A DNA stretch of 64,000 bases from Motacilla alba alba. Lineage: Eukaryota; Chordata; Aves; Passeriformes; Motacillidae. The notes under the pieces are model-generated. The model had not been told where the DNA came from, searched no databases, and worked only from the letters and a program-made list of their open reading frames with translations. Position 1 is the stretch's first letter; every line of letters begins with the position of its first letter. Location of the stretch: positions 52,650,652 through 52,714,651 of the forward strand of contig NC_052017.1 in assembly GCF_015832195.1 (NCBI RefSeq), written 5' to 3'. Made by a program: the position numbers and the translations under genes. Positions 1 to 9,715 of this stretch are shown piece by piece.

Positions 1-178
1 TAAAATCATAATTTGATCTTCTGTGAACAATGAGAAGCAAGATTTTCATGGGCCGAAACAAGCAGCACTTCTGGGTTTTATAGCTATTTATTTTTTGAGA
101 TATAATGAATCTGTTAATTCTCAATGGGTTTCTTTGTATTTAAATACTTTCAAAAACAATACATTGACAATGGGTTGA

Positions 179-400
179 AGATATATATATACACATATAT
201 ATAATCTATATGTATGTATATAGATATATCTTCATAATAATATGTATATATAACATTAATACAATTTAATATGACATAACTTATAATATTATGTTATATT
301 ACATTGAATTATATTATATATATACATATTATATATATGTCTACAGTATATATATATACACACACACAACTATATATATGTATATACATATATATAAATT
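179..400. repeat. TA-rich low-complexity / microsatellite block
   Basis: Several interrupted TA and TATG/TACA runs are visible: 179-230, then 311-399, with a short CA run near 359-368. The interruptions suggest an old, decaying dinucleotide array. Such blocks vary in length between individuals and are often misassembled. Confidence 0.85.
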
Positions 401-459
401 ATGAAAGCCAAGATATTATGAAGCCTATTTTGTTTTTATCATTTTGTGTTTTGTTGTTG

Positions 460-488
460 ATATTATTATTATTGTTATTATTATTATT
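460..488. repeat. (ATT)n microsatellite
   Basis: A run of ATT/TTA triplets with one G interruption near the middle is directly visible. Confidence 0.85.
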
Positions 489-1909
489 TTGCATACTACA
501 TGCAGTGCTTTAACCAATGTCTGTTTGGCTAATGTAATTAAAGTTGTTAATTTATATGAGTACATTTCAACTATGTCAATGGTTTCTTAATATTTATTGT
601 GTAGAAGGACTGGTATTTTTTTTATTTACATTATGTTTAAAGAGGTAACAGTTTGATATGTTCTCATTTGTTTATATTAGAAGTTATTTATTTTCACGGC
701 ATTCCGTCTGGTATTTTGATATTTGGAAGGCATGCTACCTATACTTTGTACAGTTAGCGGGCAGTATTCAGCAGCTCCCAGTAGATTTTTAGGCCCTATA
801 TTAAGTAAAAGACTTATTTGGGCTTTTTTATTTTAGATTTTTCCTATTGGTTTGCCAGGACCACTCAGTGCACTTATTGCCAGACACTCTGCCTGCGTGA
901 CCAATTTATTCCTACTGTATTTACCCAGGACAGAGGACCAAAACCACCTCTGGTGTAAGTCCAGTGACTTCAGTGAAGTTATACCAGAGATGTATTTGGC
1001 TCACAGAGAAAATGCTTGAGCAAATCAATGCAAAGAAAAGGCAGAAAGAAAGAGTCTTTGCATTTGGAACAGGATTTCAACATGTTAAAAATGTTTGGAT
1101 CAGCTGTTACTTTATTTTACTTTGTTCTTTTTGTTATTTTGCTCTTTCTTATACAACAGCAGCAACAACACAAGTGAAATAAATAAAGGGAGTTTCACCA
1201 AGCCTTGTGTAATCGTTCCTTAATATGCATTCCTTGCTGGGAAATTCATGGGAACTTGGGAAATAATGCCTCTTTGGACTGAATAGTATTATATCTTTCT
1301 CTTCAACATGAATATGTTAAATGGACATTTGAATTCATGGCCCAACAAGTAATGGAATTTTAGGTTGTTCACTTCTCCTTGTGAAATACATGGAGTACAA
1401 AAGCTAAAGCCAACTGCAAATTCCCATTGCCTGCAGACTGTTAGGTCTTCAGTTACTATCACCACAATTATGATAGGTAGTCAGATGAAATGATCAGAGG
1501 CCTGATTACAAGCATCTGATCACTTCTCTGAGTGAGAAATTATCTGAGTACCCTCATATTTGAAAGCAGGGTGAATTTATGAAGGGTTTTCACCAGTCAT
1601 TGCATTCCTATGGTGATAAATGTGCTCCTGCTAGATTCTAGTGGTGTGACAGTTCTGAAGTTGATCTTTAAGCAGATTTTTTGCATGGTGCTCAAGCATA
1701 GGCCATCACAGCTATCAACAGCCCTTTAAATAATTAGGCACTGAAAGCTGTTCTACAAAGCTTGGAGAACTGAATTCGTTTCCTCTTACTGAAAATATAT
1801 TTTTAAAAAAGCAATGCAATCAGTGCTATAGAAAGCATTTGTTTCAGAGACTACTAAGATATGTTTGAATATATGCTTTTTTCCCTTCATTATGATCACT
1901 GTTATACAG

Positions 1910-1959
1910 TTGGACTCAGTGATCTTAAAGGTCTTTCCAGCCTAGATTATTCTATGATT
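1910..1959 (+). mobile_element. CR1 LINE 3'-end fragment
   Basis: A 50-bp piece carries the CR1 3' terminal signature: 'ttggactcagtgatctt' followed by 'aaggtctttccagcc' and the tail 'ttctatgatt'. Sequence upstream of about 1908 no longer looks like CR1, so this is a severely 5'-truncated or eroded copy. CR1 elements move by target-primed reverse transcription and are usually 5' truncated in birds, without a target-site duplication. I infer the family from the tail alone. Confidence 0.75.
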
Positions 1960-2811
1960 ATTATTGCCAGAAAAGACAAATCCAACTGGCTTTGGAAGTT
2001 GCTCGAAGAGACTAAAACCCTAAGAGTTACTTGATTCCAACTGCTGGTGTATTAACCTGGTACAACTGAATCTTACACTTCAGGTGTAAAACAGAAAGCT
2101 ATTGTTTCTCTTTCACGACACAGAATGCGGTACTAGATAGTGTAATCCAGATGTTTTCAATTTTATTTCCTTTTTACTTTAAGAATTAAAGTTCTGTTGA
2201 GAACTGTTGCTATTGTACAAGCTTGTTGAAATGCTCCATTTGAAAAGAACAGTGGAGAACTAAGAACTGCCTTTTTAATGAGTAAAACAATATGCTAATA
2301 CTGAAAAAGCCTATCCCAAACAAATTAGACCAAATTAATAATATACAAAGGCAGATAACACCAAATTATTCTGGTAAACAGATATGTGGATAATTTCTAC
2401 TCAGTGTGGATTTCTTACCTTAGAGAAGCATCTTCACACTGCTGTTTGGGCTATTGAATCACTGGGTTAGTTTCAGTGCATATCATGATTCTTTCCATGC
2501 TTGTCAGTGGGCTAACAGAGTCAAAGTTTTGATAGTTCATGGCTAGATAGATATGGTTGCCCTCAGTGATTAATTTCTTACTTAAGTTTGTCTGTCTGTC
2601 TCCTGGAAATACAAACACAGACTGATTTGAAGTACTGTATAGGGGTCAGGGTGACTGTCCTCCCTTATACGGCTGATAGAAGTATATAGCACAGTGATCA
2701 AATCTGTGGCTTGCACATACCTGCTGCCCAACTTCTATGACCTCTGGGTGCTTCATGGTTTCAAAAGAGCTGTCTCACACAATGTCACCATATGATCTCA
2801 TCTCTCCTGTA
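1960..2811. other. Gene-free stretch before the LTR
   Basis: I see no gene or recognised repeat. The sequence is ordinary AT-rich DNA that becomes slightly richer in C and T toward the LTR start at 2812. An open frame beginning at 2737 runs into the LTR and has no recognisable domain; it is treated as chance. Confidence 0.6.
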
Positions 2812-3262
2812 TGTCGGAATCCAGAACATCCCTCTGGGTGTCCTGGATGGCCAGAGCTGCTGGCAGGGGGCTCTGAAACCCTGGCATGCAGACAAAGACA
2901 CACGTGGGGTTTTGATCTTAGCCCATGGAGCAAATTACTAACTCTGTATGAAGAATTACAAGCCACACACACAACTTTAGATAGCATAGTAGAAGTAGTC
3001 ACGAAGTGAAAGGAAGGATTTTTGAGTGCTGTACAGGGGGGTTTTAAGCCTTGTACGCAGGGGTCCAAGTTTTGTATATGGGGGTCAGGAGTTCTAAGAT
3101 GGAGGGACTTGGGTGTGCCCTGTCCTCTTTCTTTCTCCTTCCTAACCTCCATGTCTTTGGTGATGTTGGCACTCACAGATTGGTTTAGAGTAGAAAGTCA
3201 CCATTCAATATAGATAGTAGGCATTGGGGAAAAAGTATAAACATGTAGTATGTAATATATGA

Positions 3263-3270
3263 TATAAAAG
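3263..3270 (+). promoter_or_regulatory. LTR TATA box
   Basis: TATAAAAG is a canonical TATA box at the position expected near the U3/R boundary of the LTR. Transcription would start about 25-30 bp downstream, near 3290-3300. Whether it is still active cannot be judged from sequence. Confidence 0.65.
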
Positions 3271-3364
3271 ATGGCACCAGCCCCCTGGGAGGGCAGTGTG
3301 CCTTTGTCTGAGCTGCTGAACGGGCCACAGCAGTTCAGGGAGAAGAATCTTGTAGATAACCAAC

Positions 3365-3370
3365 AATAAA
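3365..3370 (+). terminator. LTR polyadenylation signal
   Basis: AATAAA lies about 100 bp downstream of the LTR TATA box, the usual place for the signal that ends retroviral transcripts in R. Confidence 0.6.
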
Positions 3371-3485
3371 CAACCTAAAGAACAGACAACAGAAGACTAC
3401 CGAGTCTTTCTTCGAAGACGGGTTGGAGGAGATGGGTTTTCCATCTTTTGGGGTCACCCCAATCCAGGACGGGAAACCCCACATC

Positions 3486-3504
3486 TGGCATCCCTGGGTG
3501 GGCT
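3486..3504 (+). other. tRNA-Asn primer-binding-site-like sequence
   Basis: The 19-mer beginning TGGCATCCCTGGG matches the complement of the 3' end of vertebrate tRNA-Asn (host tRNA, recalled from memory) at all but one position: A instead of G at the fifth base. It lies 2 bp after a CA at 3482-3483, exactly where a primer-binding site should follow a 5' LTR. It nevertheless falls inside the LTR end predicted from the terminal inverted repeat at 3516. Either this is a real primer-binding site and the element keeps a little internal sequence, or the match is part of U5 in this family. Confidence 0.5.
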
Positions 3505-3516
3505 GGAGACCCGACA

Positions 3517-3800
3517 CTGTCTACTATTGTTTCCCATCAGCTTTGCTAAAATTGCATTCACTGGGAAAATAGTGCAGAAAGTCACTGTCTACTAGAGAAT
3601 CCCAAACACTCTCTGCAGGACAGAGTTAAGTGAACAATGAGGTTTCCTTTCTCCCTTCAATAGCCAGTGACTCTGAGCACCAAAAGTGAAAGAGCTGGGA
3701 GAAAGGGCCACATGACTAGACAGTTCCACGTATCTTCATCTCATGAGGACTGTGAGAGGGGATGGGTTTATTTCGCCTTTTAACAGTGGACACAGGAATA
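3517..3800. other. Spacer between LTR and CR1
   Basis: No gene is seen. A 12-mer at 3515-3526, spanning the LTR edge, recurs exactly at 3583-3594. Otherwise this is unremarkable unique sequence. Confidence 0.6.
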
Positions 3801-4336
3801 AATTCAATCCCTTCTTGTGAGACCCCACCTACAGAAAAGTGTTCAGCTCTGGGGGCTTCAGCACAAGGACAAGGACCTGCTGGAGTAACTCTAGTGGACA
3901 GCCACAAAGATGATCACAGAGATGGAGCACCTCTTCTATAAAGACAGGCTGAGAGAGCTGGAGTTTTTCAACTTGGAGAAAAGACAGCTCCTGCAAGACC
4001 TTAGAGCAGCCTTACAGTACATAAAGAGGGCTACAAGAGAGCTGGAAAGGACTTTCTACAAGAGCCTGTAGTGACAAGACAAGGGGGAATGGCTTCAAAC
4101 TAAACAGGGTAGATTTAGATCAGATGATGGAAATAAATTCTTCACTGTATGGGTGGTGAGACACTGGCACAGGATTCCAAGAAAATCTGTGAATGCCCCA
4201 TCCCTGGAAGTGTTCAAGGCAAGGTTGGATAGGGCTCTGAGCAACCTGGTCTACTGAAAGGTGTTCCTGCTCATGGCAGGGAACTAGATGATCTTTAAGG
4301 TCCCTTCAAACCCAGGCCATTCTACAATTCTATAAA
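3801..4336 (+). mobile_element. CR1 LINE 3'-end copy, about 0.54 kb
   Basis: The sequence follows the CR1 3' region. It holds a decayed end of the ORF2 frame around 3820-3900 and the untranslated segment with 'gacaggctgagagagctgg' near 3943. A 'ggcaaggttggatagggctctgagcaacctgg' type stretch lies near 4218-4250. It finishes with 'gaactagatgatctttaaggtccc' and an 'attctacaattctata' tail. Stops and frameshifts rule out function. It lies about 285 bp downstream of the LTR on the same strand. It serves as an internal comparator for the odd insertion in the larger CR1 at 32462-33810. Confidence 0.9.
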
Positions 4337-6498
4337 TTATTTAGTATATCTGACTCATACAGTTCCTATTAAATGACAAAATTACTGTTTCTGAGAAGAT
4401 AGAAATGTATATTAACAGAGTTATGGCTTCCAGAATGTCATATAACAGCAGACAAAACCAACATAGCAACTTTATTCAAACAAAAACATTCAGAGGAAAG
4501 TTGGCAAGAGATACTAGTAGAGATGTCTAGAGGGGCTCTTGAGCAGACTGCTCCTCCACAACTTAGACACACAGAAGAATGCCTCTTATGGCTGAATTAG
4601 GATGCAGTTGGCTTGATCTTAATGAAGGCAGATGGGGGTTACAGACCTGAGTGGCTTAACTGAAAGCAAAATGAAGTCCTATTTTCCAAGAAAGATCACT
4701 GAGTTTAAAAGAGCAGCTAGTAATGTGGTAGAAAACACATGCATTTTACTGAACTACATATGAGAGTTAACAGAGTTGAATACTTTTGGAAAATGTGAAG
4801 ATAACTGAAATCAGGCTAGAGGTAAAAAAAAAAAATAAATCCAGTTACGGAATGCAATTATGCAATTTCACAGGGTCTTTCTACTGAAGGAGCCCATTGA
4901 AAATCTAAATCTTAGTTCTCAGCTGAGCTGTGTGTCTTCTTCACTGACACGGGGTCATTCATGCCAGTCCCAGAAATGGCACAATTCAGGAAGAAGACAC
5001 AGCATCACTTTCAGACATCAGACACTCATCGCTTTTCCCACCAGGAGAGTATACAGAGGCCAGAAATCTACCTGAGTCAGGACAGACAGATTGGTTAACA
5101 AGTGACATATCACACGATTACCTTTTTTTTTCTAAATTTCTAGTAGATGACACAACCCTCAGAAGCAATTGAGGCCCTTCTCAGCAACGGCAAGCTACCT
5201 TAGTGTGAATCAGTTTAAAATTTGGCTTGCTTTCAGATGCATACCTTTTCATGCAAATCCTACTCCTTTCTCACACTTTCAGTGGGCAGCCTGGTCATTT
5301 GTACACAGCTGTTGTGGTGAAATTGTCTCCAGGTTTAGGCTTCAGGCTTTGCTCCTCCATTCCTATTTCTATAGCCTAAGAAAGTACCCTCAGGCATGGG
5401 AGCTTTATGCTACCCCCACATGTCTGGACAGGAAGAAGAGCGATCAGATAAATAAATTAATTATGTCAACGAATAAGAGATATTGCCTACGAATAGAAAC
5501 TTCAAGTCCAAACAGGAGCAGCCCAGTACTAGACCTACCCTGCAAGTGACCTACCCAGGTATTGAGAGGGTCTGTAGCACCCAAGAAAAAGTAGAGGGAC
5601 TGCAGAGAGAGAAAATGCAGCAACATGGGAGTGTCTTCAATTACTCCCATGCAGTAACAATCACATCAAGTCATGATGCAGAGATTGATTTTTTCACTGC
5701 CACAAATGGCTTCTTCAGGGAGCATCTAGACAAGAAGAAAAGCATAACCCAGCTCAATAATCTATTATCATAATATTGTTCTGAAATAGGAAGAAGATAA
5801 GTTGTACTTGTCCATCTTTCCACCTTCCTCTGCTACAGCAGAAAAAAACCCTCAAAATCTTATGAAGACTTCAAGAGGGTAAAAGAGATGGCTCAATATT
5901 TCAAAGCAGCTTGCAGACTATTAAGGTATACTCCAGTAGAGTCACAGTACTGAAAAACAGCCCAAAATTCAGTGTGATGGGGCAGTAGAAAAAGTATTTG
6001 AGCAAAACCTGAAAAGAACAGAAATGTCAGTAAATAATTCTAAAAACATATTACATAAAATCAGAAAAGAATGATAACAGTCTGCAAAATCCATAAAATC
6101 TAAGAATGAGCTAAAAGATCAAATAAGAGAAATGACACTAAGGGTCAATGTGTGCTTGCTATATGGAAAACCTTGTTCATTCCTATGAAGGAATCAACAA
6201 GTTCATGGAAACACCTCTACACACTGATACAGTCAGCTTGGATTTTCCAGGAGGAATTTACAAAGATACCCCACTAACTCTTCCTGAAGAAACCAATCCA
6301 TCATGGAATAAAGAGGACAGCACACAAGTAATAGTTTTAACTAAAAGAGATGAAAGAAAAGGGGAAATGTCATTAGTGACTGCATTAGGGACTGCACTGT
6401 GAGCATGAAAATCTGAAAAATGGAATGATAAAAAGGCTGGTGGCATGGAGTTGTTGAATAACTTCACAAAATATTGAAAGAGCAGCTGAATATCAGAA
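4337..6498. other. Gene-free stretch
   Basis: No recognisable gene or repeat beyond a short A run near 4824-4835. The longest open frame (5169-5549, 126 codons, + strand) has no recognisable domain, signal peptide or composition bias and no matching splice context. I treat it as chance. Confidence 0.6.
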
Positions 6499-6641
6499 AT
6501 CATAGAATTATGGAAAGGTTCATGTTGGAAGGGACCTTAAAAATCATCTAGTTCCTATCCCCCTGCCATAGGCAAGAATGCCATTCACTAGATCTGGTTA
6601 CTCAAAGCCCCATCCAGCCTGGCCTTGAACACTTCCACAGA
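6499..6641 (-). mobile_element. CR1 LINE 3'-end fragment, minus strand
   Basis: Read on the + strand it begins with the inverted tail 'atcatagaatta'. It continues with 'gttggaagggaccttaaaaatcatctagttcc', the 'ccctgccataggca' region and 'caaagccccatccagcctggccttgaacacttcca'. These are the reverse complement of the CR1 3' end. The copy stops around 6641. Confidence 0.88.
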
Positions 6642-6898
6642 ATTGAGCTGCATGCAAATGTCCCTCAGGAAAAGGAGTTGAGCATTATAATGACCAGTGT
6701 GAACTAAATGTGCATCACCAGCAAGAAAAGCAAGCTGAACATTTTATTTGACTGTTGGTACAGCTGGAAAATGCAGACATGATTTTGGGTATTGAAAGAT
6801 AATGGCATACTTTAGGGTAAAACAGAAATTCTCATTTGGTAGGTGTCAGAGACTGAAAAGAAAATTTTCTCTCTAGACATCTTGGGATTCTTGGAGTG
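6642..6898. other. Spacer between CR1 and LTR-like remnant
   Basis: Nothing recognised; short unique sequence. Confidence 0.5.
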
Positions 6899-7425
6899 TG
6901 TGGTAGGGGGTGGGTCAGGCTTTGCTCTTGTGAAGTAGTGCCCTGTCCCCCATACCCCTCGGCCCCACAGTGTCTGTCAATCATGCACACCAGATGCAGT
7001 CCCAGTTTTGCCTAACCCAGACCCTGAATGCCGAGAGACCATAAATACCACCTGGGAAGAAGGCCCAGGATGTGTCAAGGTTGCAAGAAGCCAGACCTGA
7101 GGCAAGCTTGTTATTCATTAACCCTACCTTCATATTGGAATTTTCTATCCATTACATCTCTGGAACCCAAGAGATGGTGGCTATATGTCTGTCTTTCTAT
7201 ATTTCCCTTTCCTCTTTTTGAACTTGCTTTTCACAGAATGTAGCATGAAATGGCTTTAAAGGTTTTTATGTTGAATGGGCTAAGTCTATGCTGTGATAAG
7301 TGTTTTCTGTTTTACTAAATCACTTGCCAAAATCCCTTGATTTTCCATAGTTTGCCAGTAAACTTCATGTGATTTTTACCTCTTGAGAATATCTGGTCAG
7401 TATTTCTCCTTTGTGTTTACCCACA
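6899..7425 (+). mobile_element. Probable LTR remnant (second family)
   Basis: The left edge TGTGGTA (6899-6905) and the right edge TACCCACA (7418-7425) form an imperfect terminal inverted repeat beginning TG and ending CA. Between them is a C-rich 5' part with a TATA-like ATAAATA at 7041-7047. A pyrimidine-rich stretch and a T-rich 3' part follow. The run of phrases ('gagatggtggctatatgtctgtc', 'ggctttaaaggtttttatgttga', 'agtttgccagtaaactt') resembles an LTR type I associate with songbirds. No target-site duplication is visible, and the exact ends are uncertain. An open frame at 7028-7243 inside it has no recognisable domain. It could instead be an unclassified interspersed repeat. Confidence 0.42.
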
Positions 7426-7830
7426 GCAAAAGAACCTAGGTTTAACCCTTGGATTTAAGTGATGGGGCTGTAATAGTAGGTCATGATAGCAATTAGCCTC
7501 TGTTTTGCTCTCTCTGAGTCCAACATACTCAAACATGTAATTTTTTTAAAGAGACAGAGAAAGGGAAGAAAAATAAGACAAATTTTAGGTCATCATGTTT
7601 CTGACTTGAAAAGCTAATTGCTGATTCTTAGTTAGGTATGTCACTTTTACCTCAGTAAAATACCATACTTTCTCTGGTAGAATAACATGGTGAATCAGGT
7701 TATGAGAAAAAACATTGATCCCATGTGGACAGAGAGAATTCACTCTACATAACAAGGCAAGAATACATTTATGTTGCAGCAAACCAGAAAGTTTCTGGTT
7801 GGCTTCTGATGCAGCAAACCACTTGGTGGT
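7426..7830. other. Gene-free stretch
   Basis: Nothing recognised besides a short T run near 7541-7547. It leads directly into the G/T tract. Confidence 0.5.
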
Positions 7831-8062
7831 TTTGGGTTGTGGGTTTGGTTTTGGTTGTTTTTTTGTTTTGTTTTTTTGTTTTGTTTTGGTTTGTTTGTTT
7901 GTTTGTTTCTTTTGTTTTTGTCTTTGTTTGTTTGGGTTTCTTGGTTTTGTTTGGTTTGATTTGGTTTGGTTGGTTTTGTTGGTTGTTGCTGTGTTTGTTG
8001 TTGTTGTTGTTGGTTTTGATTGGTTGGTTTTGTTTTTGGTGTTTTGGTTTTGTTTTTGTTTT
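7831..8062. repeat. G/T-only low-complexity tract
   Basis: About 230 bp on the + strand are almost entirely G and T, in irregular TTTTG, TTTGG, TTGG and GTTT units, with very few A or C. Long open frames on both strands across it (phenylalanine/valine-rich on +, lysine/asparagine/threonine-rich on -) are products of this composition and not genes. The extreme strand asymmetry makes it prone to replication slippage and assembly error. Confidence 0.9.
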
Positions 8063-8726
8063 AAATATATATTTTTAATATCCCTTCCTGTTAAACCACA
8101 AACCTGTATTATCCTCATTTTTGAGCAGCTACAGCCTGTGATTGTTCTCTTGGAGCTTTCTTCAAAGGCCAGTCATACTTCCTCCAAGCTCAAGTTCTCT
8201 TAGCTGTTCCAAGGAATCCCTGTGGAAACAGAGCCCTGGGCATATGGGCCTATGAACGGCCAGTTTTGCCCTGCTGCATTCATGTAACAGCAGCAGAGAT
8301 CATGCTGTTTACATTCTTATTCCAGGCCTATGCTTTCTAAGAAGAAAAGTGAGGGGGAAAGCAAGGCAAACTAAAATAAAGATGAGGCTAAAACCAAAAG
8401 TAGTCTTCACAGCATTTTCACATAAACAAAATTGTTTGACAAGATTCTTTTTTTTAATAAGAAAAAGGAGGGAACAAGGACTGAAAAGGAGAAGTGGCTG
8501 TAACTTCAAAGATAGGAACACACCAGTGGGTAATAAATATTTATAAAGTAAGACATGCATCAGCCTGCCACATAGGCTTTCTACAAAATGATATATGGAT
8601 GAGTAAGGCGTGATAAAGAAATGCAGAGTAAAGTAACACAGACCCTAAATTTAGACATGTGTAGATTTTTCCAAATACTGCATTTTCAAGTATATTTTTA
8701 AAAAGGCAAGGAGTGAGGGGAAAGAT
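8063..8726. other. Gene-free stretch between two G/T tracts
   Basis: Ordinary AT-rich sequence with short T and A runs (8447-8455, 8694-8704). No gene or known repeat is recognised. Confidence 0.5.
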
Positions 8727-8894
8727 GGTGGTTTTGTTTTGGTTTGGTTTTTTGGTTTTGGTGGGTTTTTTTGTTTTGTTTTGTTTTGGGTTTTTGTTTT
8801 TTTTTGGTTTTTTTTGGTTTTTTTTGTTTTTTTGTTTTTTTTTGTTTTTTTGTTTTTTTGGTTTTTTGGTTTTTTGTTGGTTTTTTTTTTTTTT
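8727..8894. repeat. G/T-only low-complexity tract (second)
   Basis: Roughly 165 bp of + strand sequence contain practically no A or C, only T runs broken by G, GG or GGG. It ends in a T14 run at about 8881-8894. The composition and orientation match the tract 670 bp upstream. The lysine-rich minus-strand frame over it is an artefact. Confidence 0.9.
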
Positions 8895-9307
8895 CAAACT
8901 AAACACAGTTCTTTCATGTCTTCATCTTTTTCTTGTTTCTTCAACTTTTTTAAAATCTCCCTCAACTTCCAGCCTTTGTTCCTTTGTGTTAATAACACGT
9001 TGCAATTTTCAACATCAAGTTGTACTTTTAATGCTAAATCGGTTGATACATTTTATAAAAGAAAATGAAAGACAGACCTTTGACTACAAGGAGATGTGGA
9101 AGTTTGCTTGGTGCCATAATGTGCTACGTCCATAATTTTTCAGTTAACCCTTTTCTCTGCCAACTCCTGTCTGTACACCCTTAGCAGCACATTAGCTGAC
9201 AAAGCAGCTGAAAACACTACCAATACTGTCAAACTGAAAGGTACTGTTTTCATTTTCTTAGACTCTCCTCTGAGATCAAATTAAGGCTCTCCTGATACAT
9301 TTAGCAG

Positions 9308-9420
9308 AATGGTAGCCAGAGCTCTGTGCTAAAAGTTCTATGGTTCAAACCCGGCATCCAAAAAATGACCTTAAATAGATCCTTACTTGTTTCTCATAGA
9401 AAAAGGATGTTTTACTGTTA
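9308..9420 (+). mobile_element. Possible tRNA-derived SINE relic
   Basis: A B-box-like GGTTCAAACCC (9342-9352) follows an A-box-like TGGTAGCCAGA (9310-9320). The next bases 'ggc...aatgacctt' and later 'tttctcatagaaaaagga' loosely resemble the body of an ancient amniote MIR-type CORE-SINE. The A-to-B spacing is shorter than in a true tRNA, and no cloverleaf can be drawn, so it is not a tRNA gene. The match is weak, and chance is a real alternative. Confidence 0.33.
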
Positions 9421-9693
9421 TTAATAATTGTGTTTCCTGCCATTCAAACATGAAGTCTGAGCTGCTTTTTTTTCTGAAGTGTATGTTTGCCTTGCATAAT
9501 ATGATCCTTTAGACCTGTAACATGCTTATGCAATGCAAAAGGTCTGGCAGTATTACCAGGGGCATGATTTGAAGAAGACAGGATGGCGCAAGCAAACAGA
9601 GGCTTTAAAATGTAAAGTGGCCTTCAGTTGTTGCAGAATATGAAGATGGTGTGTCAATAACTCAAATCATAACACCCTCTGCATTCTGGGATA

Positions 9694-9715
9694 AGTATTA
9701 GGAAAGTATTAGGAA
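9694..9715. repeat. 11-bp perfect tandem duplication
   Basis: AGTATTAGGAA occurs twice back to back. It is a small slippage-type duplication with no further copies next to it. Confidence 0.8.

Larger units (their letters stand above)
1..1909. other. Gene-free AT-rich stretch
   Basis: No coding exon or RNA gene is recognised. Open frames here, such as 304-513 and 964-1182, are short. The first is mostly a translation of TA and ATT simple repeats; the second has no recognisable domain. The TA-rich block at 179-400 and the ATT run at 460-488 are listed separately. The rest is unremarkable unique AT-rich DNA. Confidence 0.7.
2812..3516 (+). mobile_element. Endogenous retrovirus LTR (probable solo LTR, passerine type)
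   Basis: The left end TGTCGG (2812-2817) and the right end CCGACA (3511-3516) are perfect inverted hexamers. The flanking pentamers CTGTA (2807-2811) and CTGTC (3517-3521) look like a slightly decayed 5-bp target-site duplication. Inside are a TATA box (TATAAAAG, 3263-3270) and a polyadenylation signal (AATAAA, 3365-3370) about 100 bp apart, as expected for the U3-R-U5 order of an LTR on the + strand. U3 would be about 2812-3290, and U5 everything after about 3390. No gag, pol or env frame is seen on either side, which fits a solo LTR left by recombination between two LTRs. A primer-binding-site-like string at 3486-3504 complicates the right boundary; the alternative end is CA at 3482-3483. 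The overall sequence resembles LTRs I associate with songbird genomes, but I do not assign a family name. The 5-bp duplication would suit an ERVL-like origin; this is inference. Confidence 0.8.

Noticed and set aside
2737..3009. Open frame overlapping the LTR start
   Set aside because: It crosses the LTR boundary at 2812, so it cannot be an old host or viral gene. LTR U3 sequence often carries chance frames.
7585..8118. 177-codon minus-strand open frame rich in Lys, Asn, Thr and Gln
   Set aside because: It is a translation of the G/T-only tract. The low-complexity composition explains the absence of stops, and no domain is present.
8541..8906. 121-codon minus-strand Lys/Asn-rich frame and overlapping Phe-rich + frames
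   Set aside because: Artefacts of the second G/T tract, for the same reason.
9184..9196. 'tagcagcacatta', similar to the start of the miR-15/16 family
   Set aside because: No complementary arm forms a precursor hairpin nearby, and the match breaks after the seed region.
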